Made by a program: the position numbers and the translations under genes. The notes below the pieces were generated by a model. The model saw nothing but the letters and a program-made list of their open reading frames with translations, searched no databases and was not told the origin of the DNA. Of a DNA stretch of 64,000 nucleotides, positions 42,956 through 51,874 are shown piece after piece (the stretch's first letter is position 1; the number at the start of each line of letters is the position of its first letter). The stretch comes from Lachnospiraceae bacterium (GTDB taxonomy: Bacteria > Bacillota > Clostridia > Lachnospirales > Lachnospiraceae): positions 94,004 through 158,003 of the forward strand of contig JAAWCE010000046.1 of NCBI GenBank assembly GCA_022793065.1, written 5' to 3'.

Positions 42956-42972
42956 TATTTTTCTATCAGATG

Positions 42973-42981
42973 TGTTATAAT
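42973..42981 (+). promoter_or_regulatory. Extended -10 promoter
   Basis: TGTTATAAT (TGn plus perfect TATAAT) at 42973-42981, with no good -35 box. It would drive the small membrane-protein gene through a ~155-base leader (42990-43145) in which I recognise no known RNA element. Confidence 0.55.
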
Positions 42982-43145
42982 ATGGGGGAAAGCAGTAAAC
43001 GGAGGAAGAAGCCCGTGAGCAGGGTGCAGGAAGGGCAGTGGTTGCCGCGGAACCAAAGGTGTTGCTCGTCTCGTCCGAAATGATGCTGCAAAATCGTGGC
43101 ATAATATTATGAAAAGCAGGGTAATCTGCAAATAAGGAGGTAGCT

Positions 43146-43418
43146 ATGAATAAGCTGGAGAATTTGATGGATATGGCAAAGCTGAATGAATTCCTTGGCA
43201 AGAAGGAAGAAGAGAAGGATGAGTGCAGAGCAATTGTATGGGTGCTGGCAGTGATCGGCGCTATTGCTGCAGTGGCAGCGATTGCATATGCGGTATATCG
43301 TTATATGAATCCTCGTTATTTGGATGATTTTGAGGATGAATTTGAAGACGAGTTTGAAGACGAAGAGGCAGAGGATGATGATGACGATGACTTCTTTGTA
43401 GATGAGGGAGAGAACTAA
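43146..43418 (+). CDS. Small acidic single-pass membrane protein
   Basis: 90 residues; AGGAGG 5 bases before the ATG. Layout: amphipathic N-terminus (MNKLENLMDMAKLNEFLG), a charged linker, one transmembrane segment (~30-50, AIVWVLAVIGAIAAVAAIAYAVY), and a cytoplasmic or exposed tail of ~40 residues that is nearly all Asp and Glu (DDFEDEFEDEFEDE, then a run of Asp). It resembles small DUF4366-like membrane proteins by layout, but I do not assign a family. The 3' end overlaps the next frame by 17 bases of upstream reading, so it is coupled to rlmD. The acidic repeats are also repetitive in DNA. Confidence 0.65.
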   Translation: MNKLENLMDMAKLNEFLGKKEEEKDECRAIVWVLAVIGAIAAVAAIAYAVYRYMNPRYLDDFEDEFEDEFEDEEAEDDDDDDFFVDEGEN

Positions 43419-43422
43419 GCGG

Positions 43423-45048
43423 ATGAAAAAGGGTCAGGTATATGAGGCGGTTGTTGATAGGGTGGATTTTCCCGGCAGAGGTATTGTGCATATGGAAGAT
43501 GGCGCCGTTATCATTAAGAATTGCCTGCCCGGTCAGAAGATAAGGTTCCTTGTGAGTAAAGTGAGAAATGGGAAGGCGGAAGGCCGTCTGCTTGAGGTGT
43601 TGGAACCATCACCTCAAGAGACAGGCCAACCGTGTTCTCGTTTTGGCGTGTGTGGAGGCTGTACCTATTTGTCACTGCCCTATGAGGAGCAGTTGATAAT
43701 GAAGGAAGGGCAGATGAAACGACTATTGGAACAGTGCCTGAACGGACAAAAGGAAGCCTGGTTATGGGAAGGGATCAAAGGAAGTCCTGTTGCATATGAG
43801 TACCGCAATAAGATGGAATTTTCTTTCGGAGATGAAGTGAAAGACGGCCCCCTTGCGCTGGGTATGCACAAGCGGGGCAGCTTTTATGATGTGGTGACGG
43901 TGGAGGATTGCCGCATCGTGGATGAGGATTACCGTCTGATTCTTGGGACTGTACGGGAATATTTTGCGCAAGGAGGAAAAATTTCGTATTTTCACAGGCT
44001 GCGCCATGAAGGATATTTAAGACATTTGCTGGTGAGAAAAGCCTCCCGGACCGGGGAAATTCTGGTGGCGCTTGTGACCACATCTCAAGATCCATGGGGA
44101 CGGCAGACGGTGGTAGAAAATTCGGAAGACTTTAAAGGCCGGGCAAACGAGGAGAATAATGCGGAAGACGCTAAGGGCTGGGCAGGTGTGGTAGGAAGTT
44201 CAGAAGTTTCTAAGGGGCAGGCAAGTGTGGAGACAGACTGTGATACTGTTGTGGGCAAAACTGGAGCAGCAGAAAATCAGAGGCAGCCCATAGGGCAGAC
44301 ACATGATGAACAGAAATTATTGGAAGGGTTTTTGGAAAAGCTTTTGGCTTTAGAGTATAGTAGTAAGTTACAGGGACGATTTGCCGGTATTTTGCATATT
44401 GTCAATGATTCTCAGGCGGATGTGGTGCAATGTGACAGAATGGATGTACTCTATGGACAGGATTTTTTCTATGAAGAATTATTGGGTCTTCGGTTTAAGG
44501 TATCCACATTTTCCTTTTTTCAGACGAATTCTTTTGGAGCAGAAGTTTTGTATGAGACTGTGAGGGAATATATTGGCGGGCTGAAAAATGAGGGACAAGA
44601 TGTGACGTCGGGAAAAGTGGTATTTGATTTATACAGTGGGACAGGAACCATTGCTCAATTGATGGCGCCTTCGGCAGACAGGGTGATCGGCGTGGAAATC
44701 GTAGAAGAGGCAGTTCTGGCGGCAAGAAGAAACGCAGAGGAAAACGGACTGTCAAATTGTGAATTTATTGCAGGGGACGTGCTCAAAGTACTGGATTCGA
44801 TAGAAGAGAAGCCGGACTTGATTATTCTTGATCCTCCCAGGGATGGTATTCATCCCAAAGCACTGCCAAAGATAATTGCTTATGGTGTGGAGCATATTGT
44901 CTACATATCATGTAAACCCACCAGCCTTGTAAGAGATTTGGAAGTACTTTCAAAGGGCGGATACAGAGTGGAAAAAGCAGTGGCCGTAGACCAATTCCCC
45001 TGGACAGCCAATTGTGAAGTAATAGTACTATTGACAAAGGAAAAATAG
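43423..45048 (+). CDS. rlmD: 23S rRNA (uracil-C5)-methyltransferase RlmD/RumA-type
   Basis: 541 residues from ATG 43423 (GAGGGAGAG upstream; an in-frame ATG at 43402 overlaps the previous gene). Domains: TRAM (~1-60, VDFPGRGIVHMEDGAVIIKNCLPGQKIRFLV), a [4Fe-4S] cysteine set (PCSRFGVCGGCTYLSLPYEEQL), and the methyltransferase core (FDLYSGTGTIAQLMA, IGVEIVEEAV, IILDPPRDGIHP, YISCKPTSLVRDL with the catalytic Cys). It carries a ~70-residue low-complexity insert (about residues 225-295; repeated (S/A)ED-x-KG and EVSKGQAS units) not found in relatives I know, in the middle of the SAM fold. Without it the length is the usual ~460. It methylates U1939-type sites. Confidence 0.88.
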   Translation: MKKGQVYEAVVDRVDFPGRGIVHMEDGAVIIKNCLPGQKIRFLVSKVRNGKAEGRLLEVLEPSPQETGQPCSRFGVCGGCTYLSLPYEEQLIMKEGQMKRLLEQCLNGQKEAWLWEGIKGSPVAYEYRNKMEFSFGDEVKDGPLALGMHKRGSFYDVVTVEDCRIVDEDYRLILGTVREYFAQGGKISYFHRLRHEGYLRHLLVRKASRTGEILVALVTTSQDPWGRQTVVENSEDFKGRANEENNAEDAKGWAGVVGSSEVSKGQASVETDCDTVVGKTGAAENQRQPIGQTHDEQKLLEGFLEKLLALEYSSKLQGRFAGILHIVNDSQADVVQCDRMDVLYGQDFFYEELLGLRFKVSTFSFFQTNSFGAEVLYETVREYIGGLKNEGQDVTSGKVVFDLYSGTGTIAQLMAPSADRVIGVEIVEEAVLAARRNAEENGLSNCEFIAGDVLKVLDSIEEKPDLIILDPPRDGIHPKALPKIIAYGVEHIVYISCKPTSLVRDLEVLSKGGYRVEKAVAVDQFPWTANCEVIVLLTKEK

Positions 45049-45064
45049 TGGACATACGGGAGCA

Positions 45065-45213
45065 CAGAAACGGAACTGGAATCAGAGAAAAACAGTTTCG
45101 GAACGGAGAAGCCCGGAAGGAATTTGCAGATGCGCAAGCAGATGAAAAATCCTTCCCCATAGTGGCTTCGGAGTGCAGAAACGGAACTGGAATCAGAGAA
45201 ACGGAACTGGAAT
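45065..45213 (+). repeat. Direct repeats before the REC-RelA gene
   Basis: CAGAAACGGAACTGGAATCA... (26 bases, 45065-45090) recurs at 45176-45201, and a 16-base piece, GAAACGGAACTGGAAT, follows at 45198-45213. The last copy ends 7 bases before the AGGAG ribosome site region. The 176-base gap after rlmD contains only these repeats and spacer. Confidence 0.7.
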
Positions 45214-45224
45214 AGGAGAAAAAA

Positions 45225-46310
45225 ATGCAAAGCAGGATATTGGTGGCAGATGATGCGGAAGTAAACCGCGAAATCCTGCGTGATATGCTAGAAGATGATT
45301 ACATAATTGAAATGGCAGAGGATGGGGAACAGGTAATAAGGAAGCTGGAAATGTATCAGAATGACACGGAAGCCCTTCTTTTGGATTTGCATATGCCGAA
45401 AATGAGCGGATATAATGTGATTGCAGAGATGAAGAGAAGGGGATGGATGGATAAAATCCCCGTGCTCATTATCAGTGGGGAGGGAACTGCGGAGGTTGAG
45501 AAACAATGCTTTGAATTAGGGGTGTTGGATTTTATACACAAGCCCTTTGACGCTTCCGTTGTCAAGAACAGAATCCGCAACACAGTAGAATTATCCGCGC
45601 ATAAGAACCTTCTGGAACAGGAGGTGGAGCGGCAGACAAGGGCGCTGAAAAAGCAGGAGCAGATTATAGAAATACAAGCGGAACAGCTTAAGAAGGAAAA
45701 ATCGTTTAACAATTTGATGATGCAGTATCGCTGTGCCATTATGGAAGTGGAGACAAAGCTGAAAGTATTAAATGAGGAATTTTCACAGGAATACAATCGA
45801 AACCCTTTTGAGGCCATTTCCAGTAGATTGAAGTCACCGGAAAGTATTTTTGAAAAATTGCTTCGTAAGGGATTCCCAATCACCGTGAAAAATGTGGAAA
45901 AGCATCTGGCGGATGTAGCGGGGGTACGGGTTATTTGTTCCTTTCCGGATGACATTTACCACCTGGCGGAATTAATTTGCAGCCAGGATGATATTGTGGT
46001 TTTGGAGGAAAAGGATTATATAAAAGACCCTAAGTCGAACGGATATCGGAGTCTTCATTTGATATTGGATATACCAATTTTTTTGTCAAATGAGAAAAAG
46101 TATATGAAGGTGGAGATTCAGTTTCGCACGATTGCCATGGATTTCTGGGCAAGCCTGGAGCACAAATTGAAGTATAAAAAAGATGTGAAAAATGCGGAAG
46201 ATATTGTGGCGCAGTTAAAGGCTTGTGCGGATTCCATAGAACTTCTGGATTATCAGATGCAGGAGATTCGGGATAAAATTGACAATGACAGAGATGAAAA
46301 TTTTAAATAG
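45225..46310 (+). CDS. Response-regulator receiver fused to RelA/SpoT (p)ppGpp synthetase domain
   Basis: 361 residues. N-terminal receiver domain (~1-120): ILVADDAEVNREIL (acidic pocket), LLLDLHMPKMSGY (phosphoacceptor Asp ~54), VLIISGEG and FIHKPFD (conserved Lys). A coiled-coil linker (~125-170, EQEVERQTRALKKQEQIIEIQAEQLKKEK). Then a RelA/SpoT synthetase domain (~185-345): RLKSPESIFEKLLRKG, DVAGVRVICSFPDDIYHLAELI, DYIKDPKSNGYRSLH, VEIQFRTIAMDFWASLEHKLKYK. All synthetase landmarks are present, and no HD hydrolase, TGS or ACT part. It should make (p)ppGpp under the control of an unknown histidine kinase. It may be coupled to the MoxR gene downstream. Confidence 0.9.
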   Translation: MQSRILVADDAEVNREILRDMLEDDYIIEMAEDGEQVIRKLEMYQNDTEALLLDLHMPKMSGYNVIAEMKRRGWMDKIPVLIISGEGTAEVEKQCFELGVLDFIHKPFDASVVKNRIRNTVELSAHKNLLEQEVERQTRALKKQEQIIEIQAEQLKKEKSFNNLMMQYRCAIMEVETKLKVLNEEFSQEYNRNPFEAISSRLKSPESIFEKLLRKGFPITVKNVEKHLADVAGVRVICSFPDDIYHLAELICSQDDIVVLEEKDYIKDPKSNGYRSLHLILDIPIFLSNEKKYMKVEIQFRTIAMDFWASLEHKLKYKKDVKNAEDIVAQLKACADSIELLDYQMQEIRDKIDNDRDENFK

Positions 46311-46326
46311 AAGGGAGAAGCAGGGA

Positions 46327-47277
46327 TTGCAATATCAGGAGAAAGCGCGTCAGGTGGTGGAGCAGGTCGGTAGTGTGATTCTGGGAAAAGAGCGGGAAGT
46401 GGAAGAAGCTATGCTGGTATTTTTAGCCAACGGCCATATTCTATTGGAAGATATTCCCGGTGTGGGAAAGACGACGATGGCATTGGCTTTTTCCAGAGCT
46501 ATGAGGCTGGACTATAAAAGAGTGCAATTTACGCCGGATGTCATGCCTTCCGATTTGACAGGATTCTCCATTTACCGCAGAGAAGAAGAAAAGTTTGTAT
46601 ACCAGCAGGGAAGTATTTTCTGCAATCTTCTTCTGGCAGATGAGATTAACAGAACTTCACCCAAGACACAGTCGGCGCTGTTGGAAGTAATGGAGGAGCG
46701 AAAGTGCACGGTGGAAGGGATTACCAGAGAGGTACCGGAACCTTTTCTGGTGATTGCCACACAGAATCCTTTCGGCAGTGCGGGAACGCAATACCTTCCG
46801 GAGGCTCAGGTGGACCGTTTTATGGTGACGATGACCCTGGGTTATCCCGATTTTGACAGTGAGCTTACAATGGCTATGTCCGTAGGAAAAGGCGACAGAC
46901 TGGACCGGATTTCTCCGATTCTGGAACGAAGCATGTTTCTTACCATGCAGGAAATGATTCATACGGTTGCCGTGAAAGAAGAAATATATCGCTATATTTT
47001 ACAATTGGTGACAGCTACCAGGAAGCATCCTTATTTGGAGCGGGGGGCCAGTCCCAGGGCCACAATCGCTTTGGTTAAAATGGCTAAGGCATATGCCTGG
47101 CTGGCCGGAAGGGACTATGTAACGCCCAATGACGTAAGAGTACAGTTTCCTTATGTTGCATCACATCGTATTCTTTTAAACGCTGCAGCGAGAATGGAAC
47201 ATAAAACAAAAAAACAGATTCTAACGGAAATTTTGGAGCGGGTGGAACGCCCGGCCATGGGGGAATCAGGGAGATGA
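46327..47277 (+). CDS. MoxR-family AAA+ ATPase
   Basis: 316 residues from TTG 46327, chosen because AAGGGAG (46311-46317) lies 9 bases upstream and the protein then begins like the family (QYQEKARQVVEQVGSVILGKE); in-frame ATGs at 46285 and 46294 overlap the previous gene. Motifs: LLEDIPGVGKTTMALAF (Walker A), CNLLLADEINRTSPKTQSALLEVMEERKC (Walker B and sensor), VIATQNPFGSAGTQYLPEAQ, and GASPRATIALVKMAKAYAW. MoxR ATPases act as chaperones for the von Willebrand/DUF58 partner. It is the first of the MoxR-DUF58-transglutaminase set; its stop overlaps the next start (ATGA). Confidence 0.92.
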   Translation: MQYQEKARQVVEQVGSVILGKEREVEEAMLVFLANGHILLEDIPGVGKTTMALAFSRAMRLDYKRVQFTPDVMPSDLTGFSIYRREEEKFVYQQGSIFCNLLLADEINRTSPKTQSALLEVMEERKCTVEGITREVPEPFLVIATQNPFGSAGTQYLPEAQVDRFMVTMTLGYPDFDSELTMAMSVGKGDRLDRISPILERSMFLTMQEMIHTVAVKEEIYRYILQLVTATRKHPYLERGASPRATIALVKMAKAYAWLAGRDYVTPNDVRVQFPYVASHRILLNAAARMEHKTKKQILTEILERVERPAMGESGR

Positions 47278-48338
47278 AAAAGCTGAATTATATGCTGCTA
47301 TGCCTGGTAACTCTGTATTTGGCCGGAATGTATCGCTATTTGCCCTTAATGCTGATGGCAGTTTTGGAGATTGCTTTTATGGCGGTTTCCTTTATAATGT
47401 CTCATTATTTCTGCAGGAACCTTTCGGTCAAAGCTTTGCGGTCCAGCGATTCCGTACAGAAAGCACATCCGCTTTTGTGTGGATTTCGGGTACAAAATGA
47501 AGGAAAACTGCCCATTAACCGATTTAGAATAAGGCTTTTGTCAGGATATGGAGCAAAATTGGGGCGGGAGAAAAAGTATGTTTACGGCGGCAGCGAATGT
47601 GGGGAAGATATTCTAAAATTTGAGATTGTGGGGCAATATTGCGGAATTTTGCACTTGAATATGAATCAATTGCAAGTGTATGATTATCTGTCCCTTTTTT
47701 CTGCAACAAAAAAATCAGAGGAAGAAGTAAAGATTGCTGTCTTCCCCCAGGAGAGGGCGCTTTCTATTGAGCTGCCCTCTCTTTGCTATCAGGACAGCGA
47801 ATTGAGAAAAGAGCTGCGTCCGGATTGCGGAGCGGACATTCATAATGAAATCAGGCAGCTTCGGGAGTATCATATGGAGGATTCCAGACGGTATATTCAT
47901 TGGAACCAGAGTGCCAGGATGGAGCAGCTTGTGGTAAAAGAATTTGAAAAAGAGGCGGACACAGGCGTATCATTGGGGCTGGATTTGCAGGGGATTTGGA
48001 AGGCGAAAGCATCGGAGATGGACGATTTTTATGAGCTTTTTTCTGCGTTGATCATGGGATTGTTGAAAAAAACGGCTTTCATCAGGGTATATTGGTATCA
48101 TGGGGAGAGGAAATGTCAGGCGGAAGTAGCCAATGCCGGACAGTGCAGAGATGTGCTGTTTGCACTTTATCAAGCGAAAGAAGAAATCTGTGAGGAAGCA
48201 GAACTGGTCTGTACATTGCTGGAGGGATGCTTTACATTGGATTTGAATTTGGGATGGTATTGGAATGAAACTCTTATTTTTCGATTTTCCAGAGAGATGC
48301 TGTATGACCAGATTGCATATAAAACATTTGTCATATAA
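47274..48338 (+). CDS. DUF58 membrane protein
   Basis: 354 residues. Two transmembrane segments at the N-terminus (YMLLCLVTLYLAGMYRYLPLMLMAVLEIAFMAVSFIM). A DUF58 region near residues 185-215 carries the family signature EIRQLREYHMEDSRRYIHWNQSARMEQLVVKEFEKE. Overlaps the MoxR gene by four bases and precedes a transglutaminase-like membrane protein, so these three form the widespread MoxR-DUF58-TgpA unit implicated in envelope assembly. No specific substrate is known. Confidence 0.9.
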   Translation: MKKLNYMLLCLVTLYLAGMYRYLPLMLMAVLEIAFMAVSFIMSHYFCRNLSVKALRSSDSVQKAHPLLCGFRVQNEGKLPINRFRIRLLSGYGAKLGREKKYVYGGSECGEDILKFEIVGQYCGILHLNMNQLQVYDYLSLFSATKKSEEEVKIAVFPQERALSIELPSLCYQDSELRKELRPDCGADIHNEIRQLREYHMEDSRRYIHWNQSARMEQLVVKEFEKEADTGVSLGLDLQGIWKAKASEMDDFYELFSALIMGLLKKTAFIRVYWYHGERKCQAEVANAGQCRDVLFALYQAKEEICEEAELVCTLLEGCFTLDLNLGWYWNETLIFRFSREMLYDQIAYKTFVI

Positions 48339-48409
48339 AGTAAGGGAAAGGCAAGGAAGAATAGAAAGCGTTTGGGGATTTATCTGTGTCAGGAGGGAGG
48401 TGTAGTCGT

Positions 48410-50737
48410 TTGAAGGCTGTGGAAATCAGGCCTGACCCGGTGGAGGCTGATGAGGAAGAAACACATCCGCTGAAAGAATTTTTATTTGTGCTTTCTGGTG
48501 TGGTTGGAATAATATCATTTCTGGGTTCCGTGGAAGGAATTTCGTATTCCGGATGGGTGGTTTATCCGACGACAGCGCTTTTATGCTGGCTGGCGTGGTA
48601 TTTGTCCTGGAGCAGAAGGCTTAGTTTCTTTTTGCTTGCATTCGGCGCCGTGGTGTTGGGCGGAGCGGCAGTTGTCCTATGGGAAGATATGTTTCGGTCA
48701 CAGATGGGACATATCATGAACTGTGTTGCAAAGGGGAATGATGAGGGCATAATGAGGGTAACGGAAACAGTGTTATTGTTTTCAGTGCTTCTTGTGTTTT
48801 TTATTGTATTGTCCGAGCTTATGCTGAAAAGTCATGAAGTATTGTATTTTTTTACAATGCTTATGGTGCTGTTATCACCTATATTGGGTATTCAGGCGGG
48901 AATGAGTACCATATTGCTGCTTTTGGTTTTCCAGATTACTTTTTTGGTGATGCAGGAGAATCCGGCGTCTGGAATCAGAAGCACATCCGGACGAAGCAGG
49001 AGATATGCGCTGTCTGTGAAAAGCGGCGCGGCGGCGGGAGGGATTTTACTGGGATTATTTTTCCTTATAACACCAGTACTTTTCATCTGTTCGGAAGGAA
49101 TATATGACTACATTTATCAAATAGAGGGCCACATTCGCAGTGCCATGCTGCGTTACAGCGGCAGAGATACGGATCCTGTAACCGGAGGAAGGGTTCATAA
49201 CGGAAATAATTATCCTACGGGAACGGTGCAACTGGATTTGGAGGCGTCTCAAAAGCCAAAGGAAATGCTTTATCTGCGCGGATTTGCGGGCGGAGAGTAT
49301 ATCGGAGGGGATTGGACGTCTTCTGATGATGAGGCGCTGCTTACGGATATTATGCTGCAGCAGAACTGGCAGGATTGGCTGCGGTTGATGGAGACTAGAT
49401 TTGATGGAATGTATTATCTGATGAATACAAATATGCAGCGGGGAAATCCGCCCAATGAGATTACCTTGACTTTAAAGCATTATGGGGGAGCCTATGACAA
49501 TATTTTTGAACCTTATTATAGCCAGAGATCTCGTCGTTATTACCGGGAAGAAGGGGATGATGTCTGGTATGATTACGGATATGGGAATACAAGGGAAGGG
49601 TATGTTTATCAATATTATGAACAGCCCGATATGAAAATTGACTGGAATAATGTGGCTGCAAGCTTCTGGCCGGAGCGGGACTGGTTTTTGGAAATGCAGG
49701 ACGCATACATGAAAGTGATACGGACTGCTTATACTAAAGTTCCAACGGAAATATTACCGCGCTTGACGGAGCTGTGTGAGAAAACCCCATTGACAGATCA
49801 GGGGGAAATTACAGCGTTTATTCTTCATACATTGCAGAATAATGCCCTTTATACGCTGACGCCGGGATGGGCGCCCTTTAATGAAGATGTTGTGGAATAT
49901 TTTCTTTTTGAAGGAGGAAGGGGGTATTGTGAACATTTTGCGGCAGCGGCAACGCTTATGTATCGTCTTTATGGGATACCGGCCAGGTATGCCACAGGAT
50001 ATCTTGTGTCGCCGGATGATTTTGAAGAACAGGAAAGCGGTGTGTGGACCGTGTCCGTGACGGATCAGTCGGCCCATGCGTGGACGGAGATTTTTGTGGA
50101 GGATTATGGCTGGACGCCTGTGGAGGTAACGCCAACTGAAAACGGAGGGAGCAGGGCTTTCTATCCGGGATTTGACAATGAAGCGTTGGCAAAGATATGG
50201 CAAACGCAAGGGTGGGAACATAAGGATGTTCCATTGTCGGAACAAACTGATTGGATGGAAGGAGACAAAGAGGCTTCGAGGTGGGGAATAGAAGGATTCA
50301 AGAGGATTGGGGAGAGATTTGGTACACATGAAAAATGGTTTTACGCATTTATGGCGTGTGCTGTTTATTCCGTTTGTCTATTGCCGCTGTTTCTTGATTA
50401 TAGAAGGCTTGTGGGACTGCGAAAGCTGGAAAAGGCCGGATGTAGAAGTGTTTTTTCAAGATTGCTGCAGATGCTTCAATTTGAAGGAATTCTTGAAGGT
50501 TATGACGGGACGGAAGAAGATTTTGGGGATACATTGGCAGGCAGGGTTTCCGTGCCGGCGGAGGATATTGTGAAGATGCAGGCCATTGTCAGTCAGGCGG
50601 CGTTTGGTACAAGGGAAACAGGGCAAGCGGAAGAAGAGTTTGTGTGGAAGATGTACATGAGATTGGCGGAAGCAGTGTATAAAACCCTAAAATGGAATGG
50701 AAAACTGATTTTTAGATATTGGAAAGCTTTTTGGTGA
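48410..50737 (+). CDS. Transglutaminase-like membrane protein (TgpA-type)
   Basis: 775 residues from TTG 48410, with GGGAGG 9 bases upstream (a GTG at 48386 is the alternative). Several transmembrane segments at the N-terminus (~20-240), then a large extracytoplasmic part with a transglutaminase core: GGRGYCEHFAAAATLMYRLYGIPARYATGYL (catalytic Cys ~507), SAHAWTEIFVEDYGWTPVEVTPT (catalytic His; the third member is Glu here, as in many firmicute homologues), and one more membrane segment (~640-660) near the C-terminus. It closes the MoxR-DUF58 operon. Possible role: cross-linking or hydrolysis of envelope peptides or proteins; not shown. Confidence 0.88.
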   Translation: MKAVEIRPDPVEADEEETHPLKEFLFVLSGVVGIISFLGSVEGISYSGWVVYPTTALLCWLAWYLSWSRRLSFFLLAFGAVVLGGAAVVLWEDMFRSQMGHIMNCVAKGNDEGIMRVTETVLLFSVLLVFFIVLSELMLKSHEVLYFFTMLMVLLSPILGIQAGMSTILLLLVFQITFLVMQENPASGIRSTSGRSRRYALSVKSGAAAGGILLGLFFLITPVLFICSEGIYDYIYQIEGHIRSAMLRYSGRDTDPVTGGRVHNGNNYPTGTVQLDLEASQKPKEMLYLRGFAGGEYIGGDWTSSDDEALLTDIMLQQNWQDWLRLMETRFDGMYYLMNTNMQRGNPPNEITLTLKHYGGAYDNIFEPYYSQRSRRYYREEGDDVWYDYGYGNTREGYVYQYYEQPDMKIDWNNVAASFWPERDWFLEMQDAYMKVIRTAYTKVPTEILPRLTELCEKTPLTDQGEITAFILHTLQNNALYTLTPGWAPFNEDVVEYFLFEGGRGYCEHFAAAATLMYRLYGIPARYATGYLVSPDDFEEQESGVWTVSVTDQSAHAWTEIFVEDYGWTPVEVTPTENGGSRAFYPGFDNEALAKIWQTQGWEHKDVPLSEQTDWMEGDKEASRWGIEGFKRIGERFGTHEKWFYAFMACAVYSVCLLPLFLDYRRLVGLRKLEKAGCRSVFSRLLQMLQFEGILEGYDGTEEDFGDTLAGRVSVPAEDIVKMQAIVSQAAFGTRETGQAEEEFVWKMYMRLAEAVYKTLKWNGKLIFRYWKAFW

Positions 50738-50791
50738 GCGTGCAATGGTTTATAATTGGCGGCACGTAAATGGAGGATAGGGAGTATAAAG

Positions 50792-50965
50792 ATGAACAGA
50801 TTTGAGTATATTGTAGTGGAGATTGATGGGGATTATGCCCATTTGAAACGCACAGATGTGGAATCGGAGGAATTAAAGCTGGTGGCGCGGGCATTGCTTC
50901 CGCCCGAAATTGCCGAGGGCACAAAGCTGCTCTATGAATGGATGAGTTACAGTGTGATGGAGTAA
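50792..50965 (+). CDS. DUF3006-like small protein
   Basis: 57 residues from ATG 50792 with ATAGGGAG upstream (a longer in-frame reading begins at 50756). The product, MNRFEYIVVEIDGDYAHLKRTDVESEELKLVARALLPPEIAEGTKLLYE and a short end, fits the small DUF3006 pattern (IDG-x-YA-x-L ... LLP-x-x-x-x-EG). It lies between the transglutaminase and the first GT8 gene, 3 bases from the latter, so it belongs to the glycosyltransferase operon. Function unknown. Confidence 0.62.
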   Translation: MNRFEYIVVEIDGDYAHLKRTDVESEELKLVARALLPPEIAEGTKLLYEWMSYSVME

Positions 50966-50968
50966 AAA

Positions 50969-51817
50969 ATGGTAGAGGTACTTTTGTGCGGCAACAGAAA
51001 AGTATTTGACGGTGCGTTGACACAGTTGATTTCCATGGCAAACAGGACAAAGGAATCCCTTCATGTATATTTGATGACAATGGACTTGTGCAGACTGGAT
51101 GCGGCGTATACCTGTATTACACCTGAGCAAGTGTGGATTCTGAATCAAGTGGTCAGGCAGAAGAATCCGAACAGTCTGGTGGAACGACTGGATGTGACGG
51201 CATGGTATGAGAGTGAATTTGGAGGGTGTGTCAATGAAAGGGCCTATTGTACGCCCTATACATTGCTGCGCCTTCTTGCGGATAAAATAAAGGGAGCTTC
51301 GGATAAACTTCTGTATCTGGATATAGATATTATGATAGCGGGTGATATCGGAAAGCTGTACCATGTTGACATTACCGGATACGAATATGCGGCAGTGAAA
51401 GAAAAATATGGATGTTGGCTCATTCGTCCGGATTACTTTAATGCGGGAATGTTGCTGTTTAATATGGGGAAAATCAGGGAAACAGGCCTGTTGGCGAAAG
51501 CCAGGGAATTGATTCGTACAAAAAAATTTCTATTTGCAGATCAGTCGGCACTTTTCCAATGTACCACAAAAAAACTGCTGCTTCCAAGAAGATTTAATGA
51601 ACAGTCAAAATTTGACAGGAAGGATACGATTGTATGCCATTTTTGCAAAAGGCTTATGTTTTGGCCCTATCCTCATACGGAAAATTATAAACAATGGCAG
51701 GTGGAGGAAATTCATCGGTATCTGCGCTGCCACACGTTTGACCGGGATTTGGAGGAATATCTGATTTGGAAGCAGGAGGATGAACGCGGAGAAAGAAATC
51801 AATCAAAGGATGTATGA
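50969..51817 (+). CDS. GT8-family glycosyltransferase (copy 1)
   Basis: 282 residues. GT8 landmarks: VLLCGNRKVFDGALTQLISM, LYLDIDIMIAGDIGKLYHVDI (metal-binding DxD near residue 118), FNAGMLLFNMGKIRE, DQSALFQC and KDTIVCHFCKRLMFWPY. The family uses UDP-sugars and retains anomeric configuration. It is followed by a second GT8 gene and two acyltransferases with no terminator in between, which suggests an operon for a membrane glycolipid or lipid-linked glycan (inference). No signal peptide. Confidence 0.85.
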   Translation: MVEVLLCGNRKVFDGALTQLISMANRTKESLHVYLMTMDLCRLDAAYTCITPEQVWILNQVVRQKNPNSLVERLDVTAWYESEFGGCVNERAYCTPYTLLRLLADKIKGASDKLLYLDIDIMIAGDIGKLYHVDITGYEYAAVKEKYGCWLIRPDYFNAGMLLFNMGKIRETGLLAKARELIRTKKFLFADQSALFQCTTKKLLLPRRFNEQSKFDRKDTIVCHFCKRLMFWPYPHTENYKQWQVEEIHRYLRCHTFDRDLEEYLIWKQEDERGERNQSKDV

Positions 51818-51874
51818 GCCAGAGGATATGTGGGAAAAGTAACCTGTGAATTCGATGGAAAGGAGCCGTGTGGT

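Noticed and set aside
42956..43145. Possible structured RNA in the leader of the acidic membrane protein
   Set aside because: A promoter is visible, but I could match the leader to no known RNA class and found no strong hairpin.
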